From NCBI GenBank assembly GCA_009922615.1, contig RFVF01000052.1, positions 1 through 33,360 on the forward strand: a DNA stretch of 33,360 nt. The letters run 5' to 3'. Below, piece by piece: positions 1 through 9,003 of this stretch; the stretch's first letter is position 1, and the number at the start of each line of letters is the position of its first letter. The translations under genes were made by a program, and so were the position numbers. A model generated the notes under the pieces. It was not told the origin of the DNA. It ran no database searches and saw nothing but the letters and a program-made list of their open reading frames with translations. This stretch comes from Pseudomonadota bacterium. GTDB lineage: Bacteria; Verrucomicrobiota; Verrucomicrobiia; Limisphaerales; SXTU01.

Positions 1-2556
1 GGGAGGGGAAGCGGCAGGCGGCTCGTTGCCAATCAGTTTGCCCTCCGCCTTGTCCGTGTCCGACACGAGGCGCAGGCGGACGTGGTTCTTTCCGCCGGCG
101 GGCTGGCCGGGTAAGCCATCGTGGCCGCAGAGGTAGAAGGAAAGTTGTTTCGGCAGGACGAACACCGGCGAACGCAGCGTGCCGGTCAACGTCTCGCCGT
201 GTGGGAAGCTGGACATCAGGCGGGTGCGCTGGCCATCGGCACAATTGCGCTCCTCGAAGGCGAAAGGGTTGGGGCCCGGTTTGTCGGCGTTCAACGGCAC
301 GTAAGTCCACGTCGCCGGCTGGGCGGCGGGGGCGAGGAGCTGGCCGGCGAGGTCCGTGCCCCACGCGCGCAAGTCCGGCGGCAGCGCGCCGCCGCGCGCG
401 GCCAGGCCTTCCTGCAAGGCCTTGAACAGCGCGGCCTGCGTGTCGAGGTCGGCGGCGAATTGCTTTTTTGCCAGCGCGGCGACCGTGCCCAGCTCGGCAT
501 CCGGCGCGTAGCGGGCGGCGTGGGTGATGTAGCGGGCGAGGACCTCCGGCGGCTCGGCGTGGGACTGGACGTGCTTGAGGAGGAAGCTGGCGGCCTCGGC
601 ATTCGTCACGCTCCCGGCCACGGTGGCGAAGGCGCGGGAGTCGGCAGCGGAATGCGGCTGCGTGGTCAGCCGGGCAAACGCGCCGGGCTGACGGAGCTGC
701 TCGCGCAGGGCGAGCCGGATGACGTGGTGCAAATGCGTGTCGGTGTCGTTCGTGCGATCCTGCAGGGCGAGCAACGGGTTGAGGTTGTCCGGGTGCGGGT
801 TCGCGGCGAGGGCATCCGCTGCGGCGCGCCGGACAAAGGCGCTGTCGTCATCAAGCGCGGCGCGCGCGGCGGCGAGAAGCGCGGAGCGCCGAGCATCGCT
901 CGGCACGGAGGGCACGGCGCCCGGATCAGGCCGAGCAATGCTCGGCGCTCCGGCGGCGGCCTGGAGGCCGCGCTCCGTGAGGATGCGAAGCGTGTGAACA
1001 CGCACGATTTCCGCTTTGTCGCGTAGCGCTTTAAGCAAAACGGCCTCATGGAATGGTGCCTGGGGGTCAAGGAGCCACAGCACGATGGACTGCGCAGAAT
1101 CGCGACTTTGCGTGGTGTGATAACGCCATAGGCCCGTCTCTACAAAGTGCATTATGCTGTGCTTACCAAGCACTGGTCTGAGGTCGAGTTCACCCCAAGC
1201 GAGTGAGCGGCGCGTCGGGTTTGGCGAACCAAGTTCTCCTATGAGTCGTTCAGGCTGTTGTTCGACATAGTTAGGTGGAAGTGACTTCTTATCAGGCACC
1301 ACACTCAGCTGCTTTACGTCTGCTCCTCCGGGCGGGACGATGCGCCAAATCCGGCCGCGCTCGCGGTCGCGGCCGGGATGCAGCAGCGGCACTTCGTAGT
1401 GGCCGATGATGCGATTGTAAAAGTCCGCTACCCACAGCGCACCGTCGGGGCCGAATTGCAAATCTACCGGCCGGAACCACGGGTCGTCAGTGCGGAGGAA
1501 GTCGGGCATCTCCTTCCCCTTGCTGGTGCTGCCGGTGAAGGTGATTTGGTCGCGGTTGATGCGGCTGGTCATCACATTGCCGATGAAAATGTTGTTCTGA
1601 TACTCGGCGGGCCACGCGGGGTCGCTGATGTAAACGATGCCCGCGATGGCGGTGCTGCCGTGGGAGTGCTGAATGGTCGTGGGCCCGAAGCCGAGGCCGT
1701 CGTGCGGGCGACCGAAGCTCGGATAGTGTGCACCGCGCAGGAGCTGGTAGATGGGCGAGCTGTGGCAGTCGGCGGAGTAGAGGTTCCCCAGCGGGTCGAA
1801 GCAGAGGCCGAAGGGGTTGACCTGCCCGTGGGTCCAGTGCTCGATGCGCGAGCCGTCGAGTTTGAAGCGGTAGATGTTGCCGGAGGGGAGGAAGATTTCG
1901 TGGCCGTCTTTGCCCGCGACGCAGGACTGGTTGTTGAAGCCATGCGTGGCATAAATCCAGCCATCGAGGCCGCGCCGGAAGCTGGCCTGGTTTCCGTGCG
2001 TGTCGCGCGTGGTGTCGAACGGGCCGTAGAGCAGCGTCTTCTTGTCGGCGATACCGTCGCCGTCGGTGTCTTCGAGCAGGTAGATGTTGGGGATGGACCA
2101 GACGACGCACTTCCAGGTGAGCTTGCGGTCGTTGGGATTCGCCGCGTTGGTGCTGACCGAGCGGAACGGGTAGAGGCCGATGGGGATGTTCAGGTTGGTG
2201 GCGAAGGTCGTGACCTTTTGGGCGCGGCCATTGTCATCAAAGTTCGAGAAAATGCGGATGGTGTCACGGGCCGTGGCGTCGTTGGTCGCGGCGAAGGGAT
2301 ACTCGCGCGACTCCGTGACCCAGAGCCGGCCCACGGAGTCGAAGGCCATGTTCATCGGCTTGCGGAGGTCTGGTTCGGCGGCGACGAGCTGAATCTTGAA
2401 GCCGGGCGGGAGATAAAATTTCTCGCGCTCCTGCTCCGGCGACAGTGGTTCGGTGGTGCGGACGTTCTCAGCGAAGATGTCCTTGGCGGGCGCGGCGTGA
2501 ACGCGGGTGACGAGGAACGACCCCAGCAGGAACAAGATAACGAACTGTGGCTTCAT
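1..2556 (-). CDS. PVC-type membrane-bound dehydrogenase / HEAT-repeat protein, 5' part (runs off left edge)
   Basis: The minus strand is open from an ATG at 2556 to the window edge (852 codons, no stop), so the C-terminus is missing. Residues 1–22 form a signal peptide ending VHA, so the protein is exported. Residues ~45–400 read as a sugar-dehydrogenase-like beta-propeller (blocks such as MNMAFDSVGRLWVTES, LDGWIYATHG, FGPDGALWVADFYNRIIGHYE), as in the PVC 'membrane-bound dehydrogenase' N-terminal family. Residues ~430–690 are helical HEAT-like repeats. The end (TGTLRSPVF, SFYLCGHDG) matches a domain I recall after the HEAT region in these proteins. Family members often end in a CxxCH cytochrome c domain; none is visible here, but it could lie beyond the edge. 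Substrate unknown; a periplasmic redox role is inferred. Residues ~536–558 are encoded by a REP-like insertion. The gene is divergent from the UPF0261 gene, 88 bp away. Confidence 0.85.
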   Translation of the reverse strand, partial: MKPQFVILFLLGSFLVTRVHAAPAKDIFAENVRTTEPLSPEQEREKFYLPPGFKIQLVAAEPDLRKPMNMAFDSVGRLWVTESREYPFAATNDATARDTIRIFSNFDDNGRAQKVTTFATNLNIPIGLYPFRSVSTNAANPNDRKLTWKCVVWSIPNIYLLEDTDGDGIADKKTLLYGPFDTTRDTHGNQASFRRGLDGWIYATHGFNNQSCVAGKDGHEIFLPSGNIYRFKLDGSRIEHWTHGQVNPFGLCFDPLGNLYSADCHSSPIYQLLRGAHYPSFGRPHDGLGFGPTTIQHSHGSTAIAGIVYISDPAWPAEYQNNIFIGNVMTSRINRDQITFTGSTSKGKEMPDFLRTDDPWFRPVDLQFGPDGALWVADFYNRIIGHYEVPLLHPGRDRERGRIWRIVPPGGADVKQLSVVPDKKSLPPNYVEQQPERLIGELGSPNPTRRSLAWGELDLRPVLGKHSIMHFVETGLWRYHTTQSRDSAQSIVLWLLDPQAPFHEAVLLKALRDKAEIVRVHTLRILTERGLQAAAGAPSIARPDPGAVPSVPSDARRSALLAAARAALDDDSAFVRRAAADALAANPHPDNLNPLLALQDRTNDTDTHLHHVIRLALREQLRQPGAFARLTTQPHSAADSRAFATVAGSVTNAEAASFLLKHVQSHAEPPEVLARYITHAARYAPDAELGTVAALAKKQFAADLDTQAALFKALQEGLAARGGALPPDLRAWGTDLAGQLLAPAAQPATWTYVPLNADKPGPNPFAFEERNCADGQRTRLMSSFPHGETLTGTLRSPVFVLPKQLSFYLCGHDGLPGQPAGGKNHVRLRLVSDTDKAEGKLIGNEPPAASPP
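883..951. repeat. REP/BIME-like double palindrome inside a coding sequence
   Basis: A 69-bp element is bounded by perfect 13-bp inverted repeats, GGAGCGCCGAGCA (883–895) and TGCTCGGCGCTCC (939–951). Each end also folds on itself: GCCGAGC/GCTCGGC with a 3-base loop, 7-bp stems. Two small hairpins in opposite orientation are the layout of bacterial interspersed mosaic elements built from REP units. It is exactly 23 codons, keeps the dehydrogenase frame open and adds a Pro/Ser/Arg-rich segment between HEAT-like helices. I found no second full copy in the window. Confidence 0.7.
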
Positions 2557-2644
2557 GCGATGTCGCGTTATGCCGGAAGCCCGTGCGGGCCGAAAGGAAA
2601 AGTTCGCCACGCCGACGAAAGCGTTTAGTTTCCCGGCCACACCT

Positions 2645-3874
2645 ATGGCGACCATCGCAGTGCTCGGCACAATGGACACGAAGGGCGAGGAACATGCCTT
2701 CGTCGCGAACCTCATCCGTGAGCGCGGACATCACGTGCTCGTCATCGACACCGGCACGCTCGACGCGCCGAAGCTCAAACCCGATGTCACTCGGATTGAG
2801 GTCGCGGCGGCGGCGGGCGTGGACTTCGCGGCGATGATCGCCCGCAAGGACCGCGGCGAGGCGGTCGCCGCGATGGCGAAGGGCGCGCCCGTGGTGTTAA
2901 GCAAGCTCGTCGAAGCGCGCCGCATTGACGGCGTGATCTCGCTCGGGGGCGGCGGCGGCACGGCCATTGGCACCGCCGCGATGCGCGCGCTGCCCATTGG
3001 CTTCCCCAAGCTCATGGTTTCCACGCTCGCGTCCGGCAACACCGCGCAATACGTCGGCGTGAAGGACATTGTGATGGTCCCGGCTGTGGTGGATGTCGCC
3101 GGCATCAATCGCATCTCGCGCCAGATTCTCTCGCGCGCTGCCGGCGCGATTTGCGGCATGGTCGAGTGCGTCCCGCCACCCGGCGAGGACAAGCCCATTG
3201 TCGTCGCGAGCATGTTCGGCAACACGACCGAATGCGTGCAGGCCGCGAAGAAAATCATCGAAGCCGCTGGCTACGAAGTCCTCGTCTTCCACGCGACGGG
3301 CACCGGCGGCCGCGCGATGGAGTCGCTCATTGAATCCAGCCTCGTGGCCGGCGTGCTGGATATCACGACCACCGAGTGGGCCGACGAGTTGGTCGGCGGC
3401 ATTCTGGGCGCTGGCCCGACGCGTTGCGAAGCCGCCGCCCGCCATGGCGTGCCCGCGATTGTCGCGCCCGGCTGCCTCGACATGGTGAACTTCGGCGCAC
3501 CCGAGACCGTCCCGGCGAAGTTCGCGGGGCGCACCTTCTACCAGCACAACCCGCAGGTCACCTTGATGCGCACGACGCCCGCCGAGTGCGCAGAGCTGGG
3601 CCGCATCCTCGCGGAGAAGGTCAATCTCTCGACCGCGCCTGTCACCGTCTTGCTCCCGCAGCGGGCCATCAGCGTCATCAGTGCGCCGGGTCAAAAGTTC
3701 CACGACCCCACCGCAGACACGGCACTGTTTAACGCGCTGAAGCAGGGCTTGCGCAAGGATATCGAGGTCGTGGAAATGGATTGCGTCATCAACGCGCCGG
3801 AGTTCGCGCGCGCCTGCGCGGAGAAGCTGCTTGCCAACATCGCAAGGCAACCAAGCATGCGACCGCCGGTGTGA
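2645..3874 (+). CDS. Tm-1-like ATP-binding domain protein (UPF0261 family)
   Basis: 409 residues, the normal length for this family. The N-terminus (MATIAVLGTMDTKGEEHAF) is the classic UPF0261/Tm-1-like start, followed by a glycine-rich SLGGGGGTAIGTAAM loop near residues 100–115 and conserved STLASGNTAQYVG and MFGNTTECVQ blocks. The C-terminal half has the second Rossmann-like domain (VFHATGTGGRAMESL, ITTTEWADELVGG, VAPGCLDMVNFG). The plant homologue Tm-1 binds ATP and blocks tobamovirus replication; the bacterial role is not established, though relatives often sit with catabolic enzymes. I start at ATG 2645 because homology begins there; the frame is open further upstream but non-homologous. 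It faces the dehydrogenase gene divergently and converges with the aldehyde dehydrogenase 24 bp downstream. Confidence 0.88.
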   Translation: MATIAVLGTMDTKGEEHAFVANLIRERGHHVLVIDTGTLDAPKLKPDVTRIEVAAAAGVDFAAMIARKDRGEAVAAMAKGAPVVLSKLVEARRIDGVISLGGGGGTAIGTAAMRALPIGFPKLMVSTLASGNTAQYVGVKDIVMVPAVVDVAGINRISRQILSRAAGAICGMVECVPPPGEDKPIVVASMFGNTTECVQAAKKIIEAAGYEVLVFHATGTGGRAMESLIESSLVAGVLDITTTEWADELVGGILGAGPTRCEAAARHGVPAIVAPGCLDMVNFGAPETVPAKFAGRTFYQHNPQVTLMRTTPAECAELGRILAEKVNLSTAPVTVLLPQRAISVISAPGQKFHDPTADTALFNALKQGLRKDIEVVEMDCVINAPEFARACAEKLLANIARQPSMRPPV

Positions 3875-3898
3875 AGCAACAGAAGCGGGCAGGCTGCC

Positions 3899-5323
3899 TT
3901 ACAGGGCCAAGCTCACGTGCTTCGTGTCGAGAAATGCGTCGAGCCCATCGCTGCCCAACTCGCGGCCCCAGCCACTTTGCTTCACGCCGCCGAAGGGCGC
4001 GTTGCTGGTCGTAGGCACGCCGTCGTTGATGCCGATCATGCCGGCTTCGAGGGACTCCATCAGGCGGAAGGCCCGGTTCAGGTCGTGCGTGAAGACATAC
4101 GCGGCGAGACCGTAGGTCGTGTCGTTCGCGCGCGCGATGGCCTCTGCTTCCGTGTCGAAGACGTTCACGTAGGCGACCGGTGCGAAGGTCTCGTCGCACA
4201 TGCCGAGCGATGCGCCGGGCACACCAGTGAGCACGGTCGGCTGAAGGAACGCGCTGCCTGCCTCGCCCCAGCGCTGGCCTCCGCAGAGGAGTTGCGCGCC
4301 CTTGGCCTGCGCGTCGACGATGTGTTTCATCGCCAAGTCCACGGCGGCAGGGTTGATGAGCGGGCCGATGTCCACGCCCGGTTCGAGGCCGCTGCCGACT
4401 TTGAGCGCCTTCACCCGCTCCACGAACGCAGCGATAAACTTTTCCGCCAAGCCGCGCTGGACGTAGATGCGATTCGCCGCGATGCACGACTGCCCGGTGT
4501 TGCGATACTTGGCGATCATCGTGCCCTCGACGGCCTTCGCGAGGTCGGCGTCGTCGAAGACCAGCACGGGCGAATGCCCGCCGAGTTCGAGCGAGAGCGG
4601 CTTCACCTGCGCGGCGGCCCCGGCGATGAGTTTCTTCCCGACTTCGGTCGAGCCAGTGAAAGTGATCTTGCGGCACAGCGGGTTCTCCAAGAACTCCGCC
4701 GCGATCTCCGCTGCCGAACCGGCCACGAGCTGGAACGCGCCCTTCGGCAAATTCGCCGCGTGGACGCATTCAGCGAACAGCACGGCGCAGAGCGGCGTGG
4801 CGCTGGCGGGCTTGAGCACGACGGTGCAGCCGGCGGCCAGCGCGGCGGCGACCTTCCGCACGGCGAGCACGAGCGGGAAGTTCCACGGGCTGATGGCTGC
4901 GACCACGCCGATGGGTGACTTGATGACGAGGTGTCGCTTGCCCTCCACCTGCGGCGGGATGACGCGTCCGTAGCCGCGCCGCGCCTCCTCGGCGAACCAG
5001 CGCAGGTGGTCAATCGTCATCGCCACTTCGCCGGCGCTCTGCGCGAGCGGTTTGCCGTTTTCGAGCGTGATGGTGCGGGCGAACTCGTCCTTCCGCCGCT
5101 CGACCTCGACGGCAATCTTCAGCAAGAAATCCCCGCGCGTCCGCCCCACGACGTTGCGCCACGACTGGAACGCCGCGTGTGCATCAGCCAGGGCCTGCGC
5201 GACGTGGTCGCGTCCGCAGGTGGACATCTGCGCGATGGTCTCCCCGGTGGCGGGATTGCGGACGGAGAGAGTTTTGTCTGCGGCGATGAACTCACCGTTG
5301 AGATAAAGAGGCTTGGGCTGCAC
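3899..5323 (-). CDS. gabD: NAD(P)-dependent aldehyde dehydrogenase, succinate-semialdehyde dehydrogenase type
   Basis: Cytosolic oxidoreductase of the ALDH superfamily, predicted to oxidise succinate semialdehyde (or a similar short aldehyde) to the acid. Family blocks are clear: SPWNFPL at the coenzyme fold, TFTGSTEVGKKL, LELGGHSP with general base Glu246, and NTGQSCIAANR with catalytic Cys280 (34 residues apart, as in other ALDHs). C-terminal APFGGVKQSGWGRE is typical of the SSADH group. I place the start at GTG 5323, giving 474 residues and an N-terminus beginning QPKPLYLNGEF. An in-frame ATG at 5377 would add 18 non-homologous residues and leave only 21 bp to the divergent esterase start. 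Substrate assignment is by resemblance and is less certain than the family. Confidence 0.88.
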   Translation of the reverse strand: MQPKPLYLNGEFIAADKTLSVRNPATGETIAQMSTCGRDHVAQALADAHAAFQSWRNVVGRTRGDFLLKIAVEVERRKDEFARTITLENGKPLAQSAGEVAMTIDHLRWFAEEARRGYGRVIPPQVEGKRHLVIKSPIGVVAAISPWNFPLVLAVRKVAAALAAGCTVVLKPASATPLCAVLFAECVHAANLPKGAFQLVAGSAAEIAAEFLENPLCRKITFTGSTEVGKKLIAGAAAQVKPLSLELGGHSPVLVFDDADLAKAVEGTMIAKYRNTGQSCIAANRIYVQRGLAEKFIAAFVERVKALKVGSGLEPGVDIGPLINPAAVDLAMKHIVDAQAKGAQLLCGGQRWGEAGSAFLQPTVLTGVPGASLGMCDETFAPVAYVNVFDTEAEAIARANDTTYGLAAYVFTHDLNRAFRLMESLEAGMIGINDGVPTTSNAPFGGVKQSGWGRELGSDGLDAFLDTKHVSLAL

Positions 5324-5398
5324 GGGCCAAATGTGTTTGTGAAATCGCTTCGCTGGCAAGCGGCAACCTGCTTTCATTCGCGCGGAAATCCTGTCGCA

Positions 5399-6514
5399 AT
5401 GAAAACGTATCCTTCATCCTGCACCGCGCTGGCGGCCGGGTTCGCGCTGTTCCTTGCCGCCGCTCCGCTCATGGCCCAGACCAACGTGTCCAATGCCGAG
5501 GCGTGGCTCGCCGCCGCGCCAGTCGCACCTGAGTTCGCTGTGCCGAAGACCAAGGCCGCGTGGGAGAAACAACGCGCCGAGGTGCGCGCGACGCTGTGGC
5601 AGTTGCTCGGCAAGCTGCCGCCGCGCCCCAAGGTGCCCAAGGTCACGACCGTCACGCGCGAGGATCGGGGCGATTACGTCTTCGAGAAGTTCACCTTCGA
5701 CAACGGCGCGGGCGCGACCGTTCCGGGCTATGTGTTCCTGCCCAAAGGAGTTTCCGGCAAATCGCCGGCCATCCTCTATTGCCACTGGCACGGCGGCCAA
5801 TACGACATCGGCAAGGACGAGTTGCTCCGCACCAACGCCACGCCGGTGATGCCCGGGCCGACGCTGGCCAAGCGCGGCTACGTGGTGCTTGGCGTTGATG
5901 CCTACTGCTTCGGCGAACGCAACGGCCAAGGGCCGGGTGGCCTCGCGGAGAAGGGCGGCGCGGGCGAAATGACAGCGTCGAAGTTCAACCTCTGGGCCGG
6001 ACGCTCGCTGTGGGGGATGATTCTGCGCGATGACTTGATGGCGTTGGATTACCTAGCGTCGCGCAAGGAGGTGGACGCGTCGCGCATCGGTGTCACCGGC
6101 ATCAGCATGGGCGCGACGCGCACGTGGTGGCTGGCGGCACTGGACGAGCGGCTCCGCGCGGGCGTGACCGTCGCCTGCATGACGCGCTACACGGACCTCA
6201 TTCGCATCGAAGGTCTGAAATACCACGGTATCTACTACTTCGTGCCGGGGATGTTGAACCACTTCGACAGCGAAGCGGTGATGGCGCTGGCTGCGCCGCG
6301 CCCGATGCTCTACATGACCGGTGATAAGGACTACGGCTCGCCCATCGAAGGCATTCGCAAGCTGGAGACGAAGATTCGCCCGGCCTACGGGTTGTATCGC
6401 GCGGAGGCGGGCTTTGAGAACGTCGTCTATCCCGGCCTCGGCCACGTGTATCTGCCGGAGATGTGGGACAAGATGGTCGGGTGGATGGACAAGCACGTCC
6501 GCGACGCGAAGTAA
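5399..6514 (+). CDS. Secreted alpha/beta hydrolase (acetyl-xylan-esterase/dienelactone-hydrolase-like)
   Basis: 371 residues. Residues 1–27 are a signal peptide (hydrophobic core AAGFALFLAAAPL, cleavage after AQ), so the enzyme is exported. The fold is an alpha/beta hydrolase: YCHWHGGQYD oxyanion-hole region, nucleophile Ser236 in GISMGA, an acid in TGDKDYG (Asp309 or Asp311) and His349 in GLGHVY. Such PVC hydrolases are usually annotated acetylxylan esterase or dienelactone hydrolase family; the real ester is unknown. Start chosen at ATG 5399 because it begins the signal peptide, although the frame is open for 156 codons upstream. The DUF192 lipoprotein follows 48 bp downstream on the same strand, possibly in one transcript. 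Confidence 0.87.
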   Translation: MKTYPSSCTALAAGFALFLAAAPLMAQTNVSNAEAWLAAAPVAPEFAVPKTKAAWEKQRAEVRATLWQLLGKLPPRPKVPKVTTVTREDRGDYVFEKFTFDNGAGATVPGYVFLPKGVSGKSPAILYCHWHGGQYDIGKDELLRTNATPVMPGPTLAKRGYVVLGVDAYCFGERNGQGPGGLAEKGGAGEMTASKFNLWAGRSLWGMILRDDLMALDYLASRKEVDASRIGVTGISMGATRTWWLAALDERLRAGVTVACMTRYTDLIRIEGLKYHGIYYFVPGMLNHFDSEAVMALAAPRPMLYMTGDKDYGSPIEGIRKLETKIRPAYGLYRAEAGFENVVYPGLGHVYLPEMWDKMVGWMDKHVRDAK

Positions 6515-6562
6515 GGTTTCGTTGAATTGAATTCCCGTTCGGCTCTGCCAAGCTCACCGCAC

Positions 6563-7093
6563 ATGAAGCAACTTTCTGTTCTGCTCTTTGCGTGTGTTTG
6601 CTTATTGCTGGCCGCGTGTCCTAACCCAGCCTCTGCGCCGAAGGCAGGTGGCGCGACCGCGTCAGCCGACCCCACGGAGTCCGGCCAGCCGCAGCCGAAG
6701 CTGCCCACCATCAAGCTCTGGCTCGGCGCGCATGAGATGGTCACGGAGATTGCACGCACCCCAATCGAGCATCAGGTTGGCATGATGTGGCGCACGAACA
6801 TGGCCGAGATGGAGGGGATGATTTTCATCTTCGACGATCCGGGCCGCCGCTCGTTTTGGATGCGGAATACGCTGGTGCCGCTGGACATTGCCTACCTCGC
6901 TTCCGACGGCACGTTGCTGGATGTCCACGCGGCGCAGCCACGCGATGAGACGCCGGTGCCTTCGGACACTGATCGGGTGCAGTATGTTTTGGAGACGCGG
7001 CAAGGCTGGTTTCAGCGCAACAATGTGAAACCGGGCATGCAAATCCGCACCGAGAAGGGTTCGTTGCAGGAGACCTTTTTCCCGCGCCGGTGA
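6563..7093 (+). CDS. DUF192 family lipoprotein
   Basis: 176 residues. The N-terminus is a lipoprotein signal with lipobox LAAC, lipidated Cys19, followed by a Pro/Ala/Ser-rich linker (~20–55). From ~60 to the end it is a DUF192 domain: TPIEHQVGMMWRTNM, EGMIFIFDDPGRRSFWMRNTL, PLDIAYLASDGTLLDVH, YVLETRQGWFQRNNVKPG. DUF192 proteins are small beta-barrel proteins, often exported, of unknown biochemical role. Start at ATG 6563 rather than further upstream because it opens the lipoprotein signal. The gene converges with the YgiQ gene. Confidence 0.88.
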   Translation: MKQLSVLLFACVCLLLAACPNPASAPKAGGATASADPTESGQPQPKLPTIKLWLGAHEMVTEIARTPIEHQVGMMWRTNMAEMEGMIFIFDDPGRRSFWMRNTLVPLDIAYLASDGTLLDVHAAQPRDETPVPSDTDRVQYVLETRQGWFQRNNVKPGMQIRTEKGSLQETFFPRR

Positions 7094-7110
7094 GCTGACC
7101 GACAAGCGGA

Positions 7111-7131
7111 GCAACGGGCGGCGCTCGTTGC
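7111..7131. terminator. Possible hairpin between convergent genes
   Basis: GCAACG (7111–7116) pairs with CGTTGC (7126–7131) around a 9-base loop in the 42-bp gap between the convergent DUF192 and YgiQ genes. Position fits a bidirectional terminator, but the stem is only 6 bp and neither side has a T-run. Confidence 0.25.
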
Positions 7132-7135
7132 GCGC

Positions 7136-8944
7136 TTAGTCCACTGTGTCCATCTGCGCGCCGGGGCAGAATTCGGTGCTGGCCATGCGTCGGCGGCTGC
7201 CGGTCATGCGGGCTTCGTGGGGGGCGTTGGGGCGCAGCATGCGCTTCTGCCGCTCGCGGTCGCCGGCACCGCGCACCACGGGGATAGGCTGGCCAGTGTT
7301 GATGTCGAGGCCGGTGACATACATCGCCGCCGAGCCGGTCATGGGCAGCGGGATGAAGTCCTGCACTTGCTGGAGGTTCCACTTCTCTTTCTTCAAAAAC
7401 TTTTCCACCGCGCCCATCTCTTCCTCGGTGCAGCCGGGGAAGCTGGAGATGAAGTAGGGGACGAGGTATTGCTCTTTGCCGACTTCGTCGCTGAGGTCGA
7501 AGAACTTCTCCATGAACGCCGGGAAATCGCCGGCGGGCTTGCGCATCCGGCGGAGCGTGCCGGGGTCCATGTGTTCCGGCGCGACTTTCATGTGGCCGCT
7601 CACGTGGTTCTGCACCAACTCCTTCGTGTAGGTGGGCGTGCGCAACGCGACGTCCATGCGGATGCCCGATTGGACGAAGACGTGCTTCACTCCGGGCTGC
7701 GACCGCGAGCCGCGCAAGAGGTCGAGGCCGGCCTTTTCGTCGATGCCGAAGATGGGGCAGATGGTTGGCCAGAGGCAGCTGGGGCGATGGCACTTCTTGC
7801 ACTCCGGCGCGTGGCCGTTTTTCGCGCCGTAGAGATTTGCCGTCGGCCCGCCGAGGTCGGAGACGGTGCCGCGGAAGGTGTCAGACTCGGTGAGCTTGCG
7901 GATTTCCTTCATCACGGAATCCACGCTGCGGCTGGAGAGGAACTTGCCTTGATGAAAGCCCAGCCCGCAGAAGGTGCAGCCGCCCGCGCAGCCGCGCGAG
8001 ACGATGATAGAGTCCTTGATGGTCGCGAAGCCCGGCACCGGCTCGGTGTAGCTCGGATGCGCCGCGCGGGCAAAGGGCAGTTCGTAGAGTGCGTCAAGGT
8101 CCGGGCCGTCCACGGGAAACTCCGGCGCTTCCTGCAGCACCGCGCGGTTGCCATGCATCTGCACGAGGCGCTTGCCGCAGTGCGGCGTCTGCTGCGCCTC
8201 GACGGTCTTGGTGAGCCGCATCAAGTGCGTCTTGTCTGCCTGCAACTCCTCCCACGACGGCAGGATGATGCAATCGCTGAAATCAGCCGTAGCCGTGGCC
8301 TTGGCCCCGAGGAAGAGGGCCGTGCCGCGAATGCCAGAGAAGTCTTTGCGTCCGGAGCGCAGGCGCTTGACGATTTCGCGCACGGGCACTTCGCCCATGC
8401 CGTAGACGAGCACGTCGGCCTTGGCGTCGGCCATGATGGAGGGCTTGAGTTTGTCCTCCCAGTAATCGTAATGCGCCACGCGACGCATGGAGGCCTCCAT
8501 GCCGCCAAGCACGACCGGCACGCCGGGGAAAGCGCGTCGCGCCATCTGCGAATACACGACGGCCGCGTGGTTGGGCCGCCGGCCCGGCACGCCGCCCGCG
8601 CTGTAAACGTCGTCCTTCCGCTTGTGGCGCGCGGCGGTGTAGTTGGACAGCATCGAGTCGAGATTGCCCGCCGTCACACCAACGAAGAGCTTTGGCGCGC
8701 CCATGACTTGGATGGAGTCGATCTTCGTCCAGTCCGGCTGGGCGACGATGCCCACACGCAGGCCTTCCGCCTCCAGCACGCGCCCGATCATTGCCGCGCC
8801 AAAGGACGGGTGATCCACATACGCGTCGCCGGTGATGAGGAGCACGTCGAGTTCATCCCAGCCGCGTGCGTCCATCTCGGCGCGGGACATGGGAAGAAAC
8901 GCGGTGAGGTCCGGTGCAGGTTTGGGTTTGTGGGCAGCAGCCAT
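7136..8944 (-). CDS. YgiQ family radical SAM protein
   Basis: 602 residues. The N-terminus (DVLLITGDAYVDHPSFG, LRVGIVAQPDW) is the cobalamin-binding-like/UPF0313 part that defines YgiQ. The radical SAM core follows with SRGCAGGCTFCGLG: Cys319, Cys323 and Cys326 in CxxxCxxC coordinate the 4Fe-4S cluster that cleaves S-adenosylmethionine. Later blocks (HVFVQSGIRMDVAL, HMKVAPEHM, YFISSFPGCTEEEM, VQDFIPLPMTGSAAMYVTG) complete the family. The last ~35 residues are charged and unremarkable. Substrate not known to me. Start at ATG 8944 (MAAAHKPKPAPDL) fits homologues. The next minus-strand gene upstream begins at 9612. Confidence 0.93.
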   Translation of the reverse strand: MAAAHKPKPAPDLTAFLPMSRAEMDARGWDELDVLLITGDAYVDHPSFGAAMIGRVLEAEGLRVGIVAQPDWTKIDSIQVMGAPKLFVGVTAGNLDSMLSNYTAARHKRKDDVYSAGGVPGRRPNHAAVVYSQMARRAFPGVPVVLGGMEASMRRVAHYDYWEDKLKPSIMADAKADVLVYGMGEVPVREIVKRLRSGRKDFSGIRGTALFLGAKATATADFSDCIILPSWEELQADKTHLMRLTKTVEAQQTPHCGKRLVQMHGNRAVLQEAPEFPVDGPDLDALYELPFARAAHPSYTEPVPGFATIKDSIIVSRGCAGGCTFCGLGFHQGKFLSSRSVDSVMKEIRKLTESDTFRGTVSDLGGPTANLYGAKNGHAPECKKCHRPSCLWPTICPIFGIDEKAGLDLLRGSRSQPGVKHVFVQSGIRMDVALRTPTYTKELVQNHVSGHMKVAPEHMDPGTLRRMRKPAGDFPAFMEKFFDLSDEVGKEQYLVPYFISSFPGCTEEEMGAVEKFLKKEKWNLQQVQDFIPLPMTGSAAMYVTGLDINTGQPIPVVRGAGDRERQKRMLRPNAPHEARMTGSRRRMASTEFCPGAQMDTVD

Positions 8945-9003
8945 TCAGGCGGGATAGTGCCTTAAACCGGTCAGTTAAGCAAACCGTGCAGCGGTGATGC
9001 GGC

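Noticed and set aside
1378..2628. 416-codon plus-strand frame opposite the PVC dehydrogenase
   Set aside because: Shadow of the minus-strand frame, which has a signal peptide and propeller motifs.
7217..8965. 582-codon plus-strand frame opposite YgiQ
   Set aside because: Antisense of a clear radical SAM gene; composition is not protein-like.
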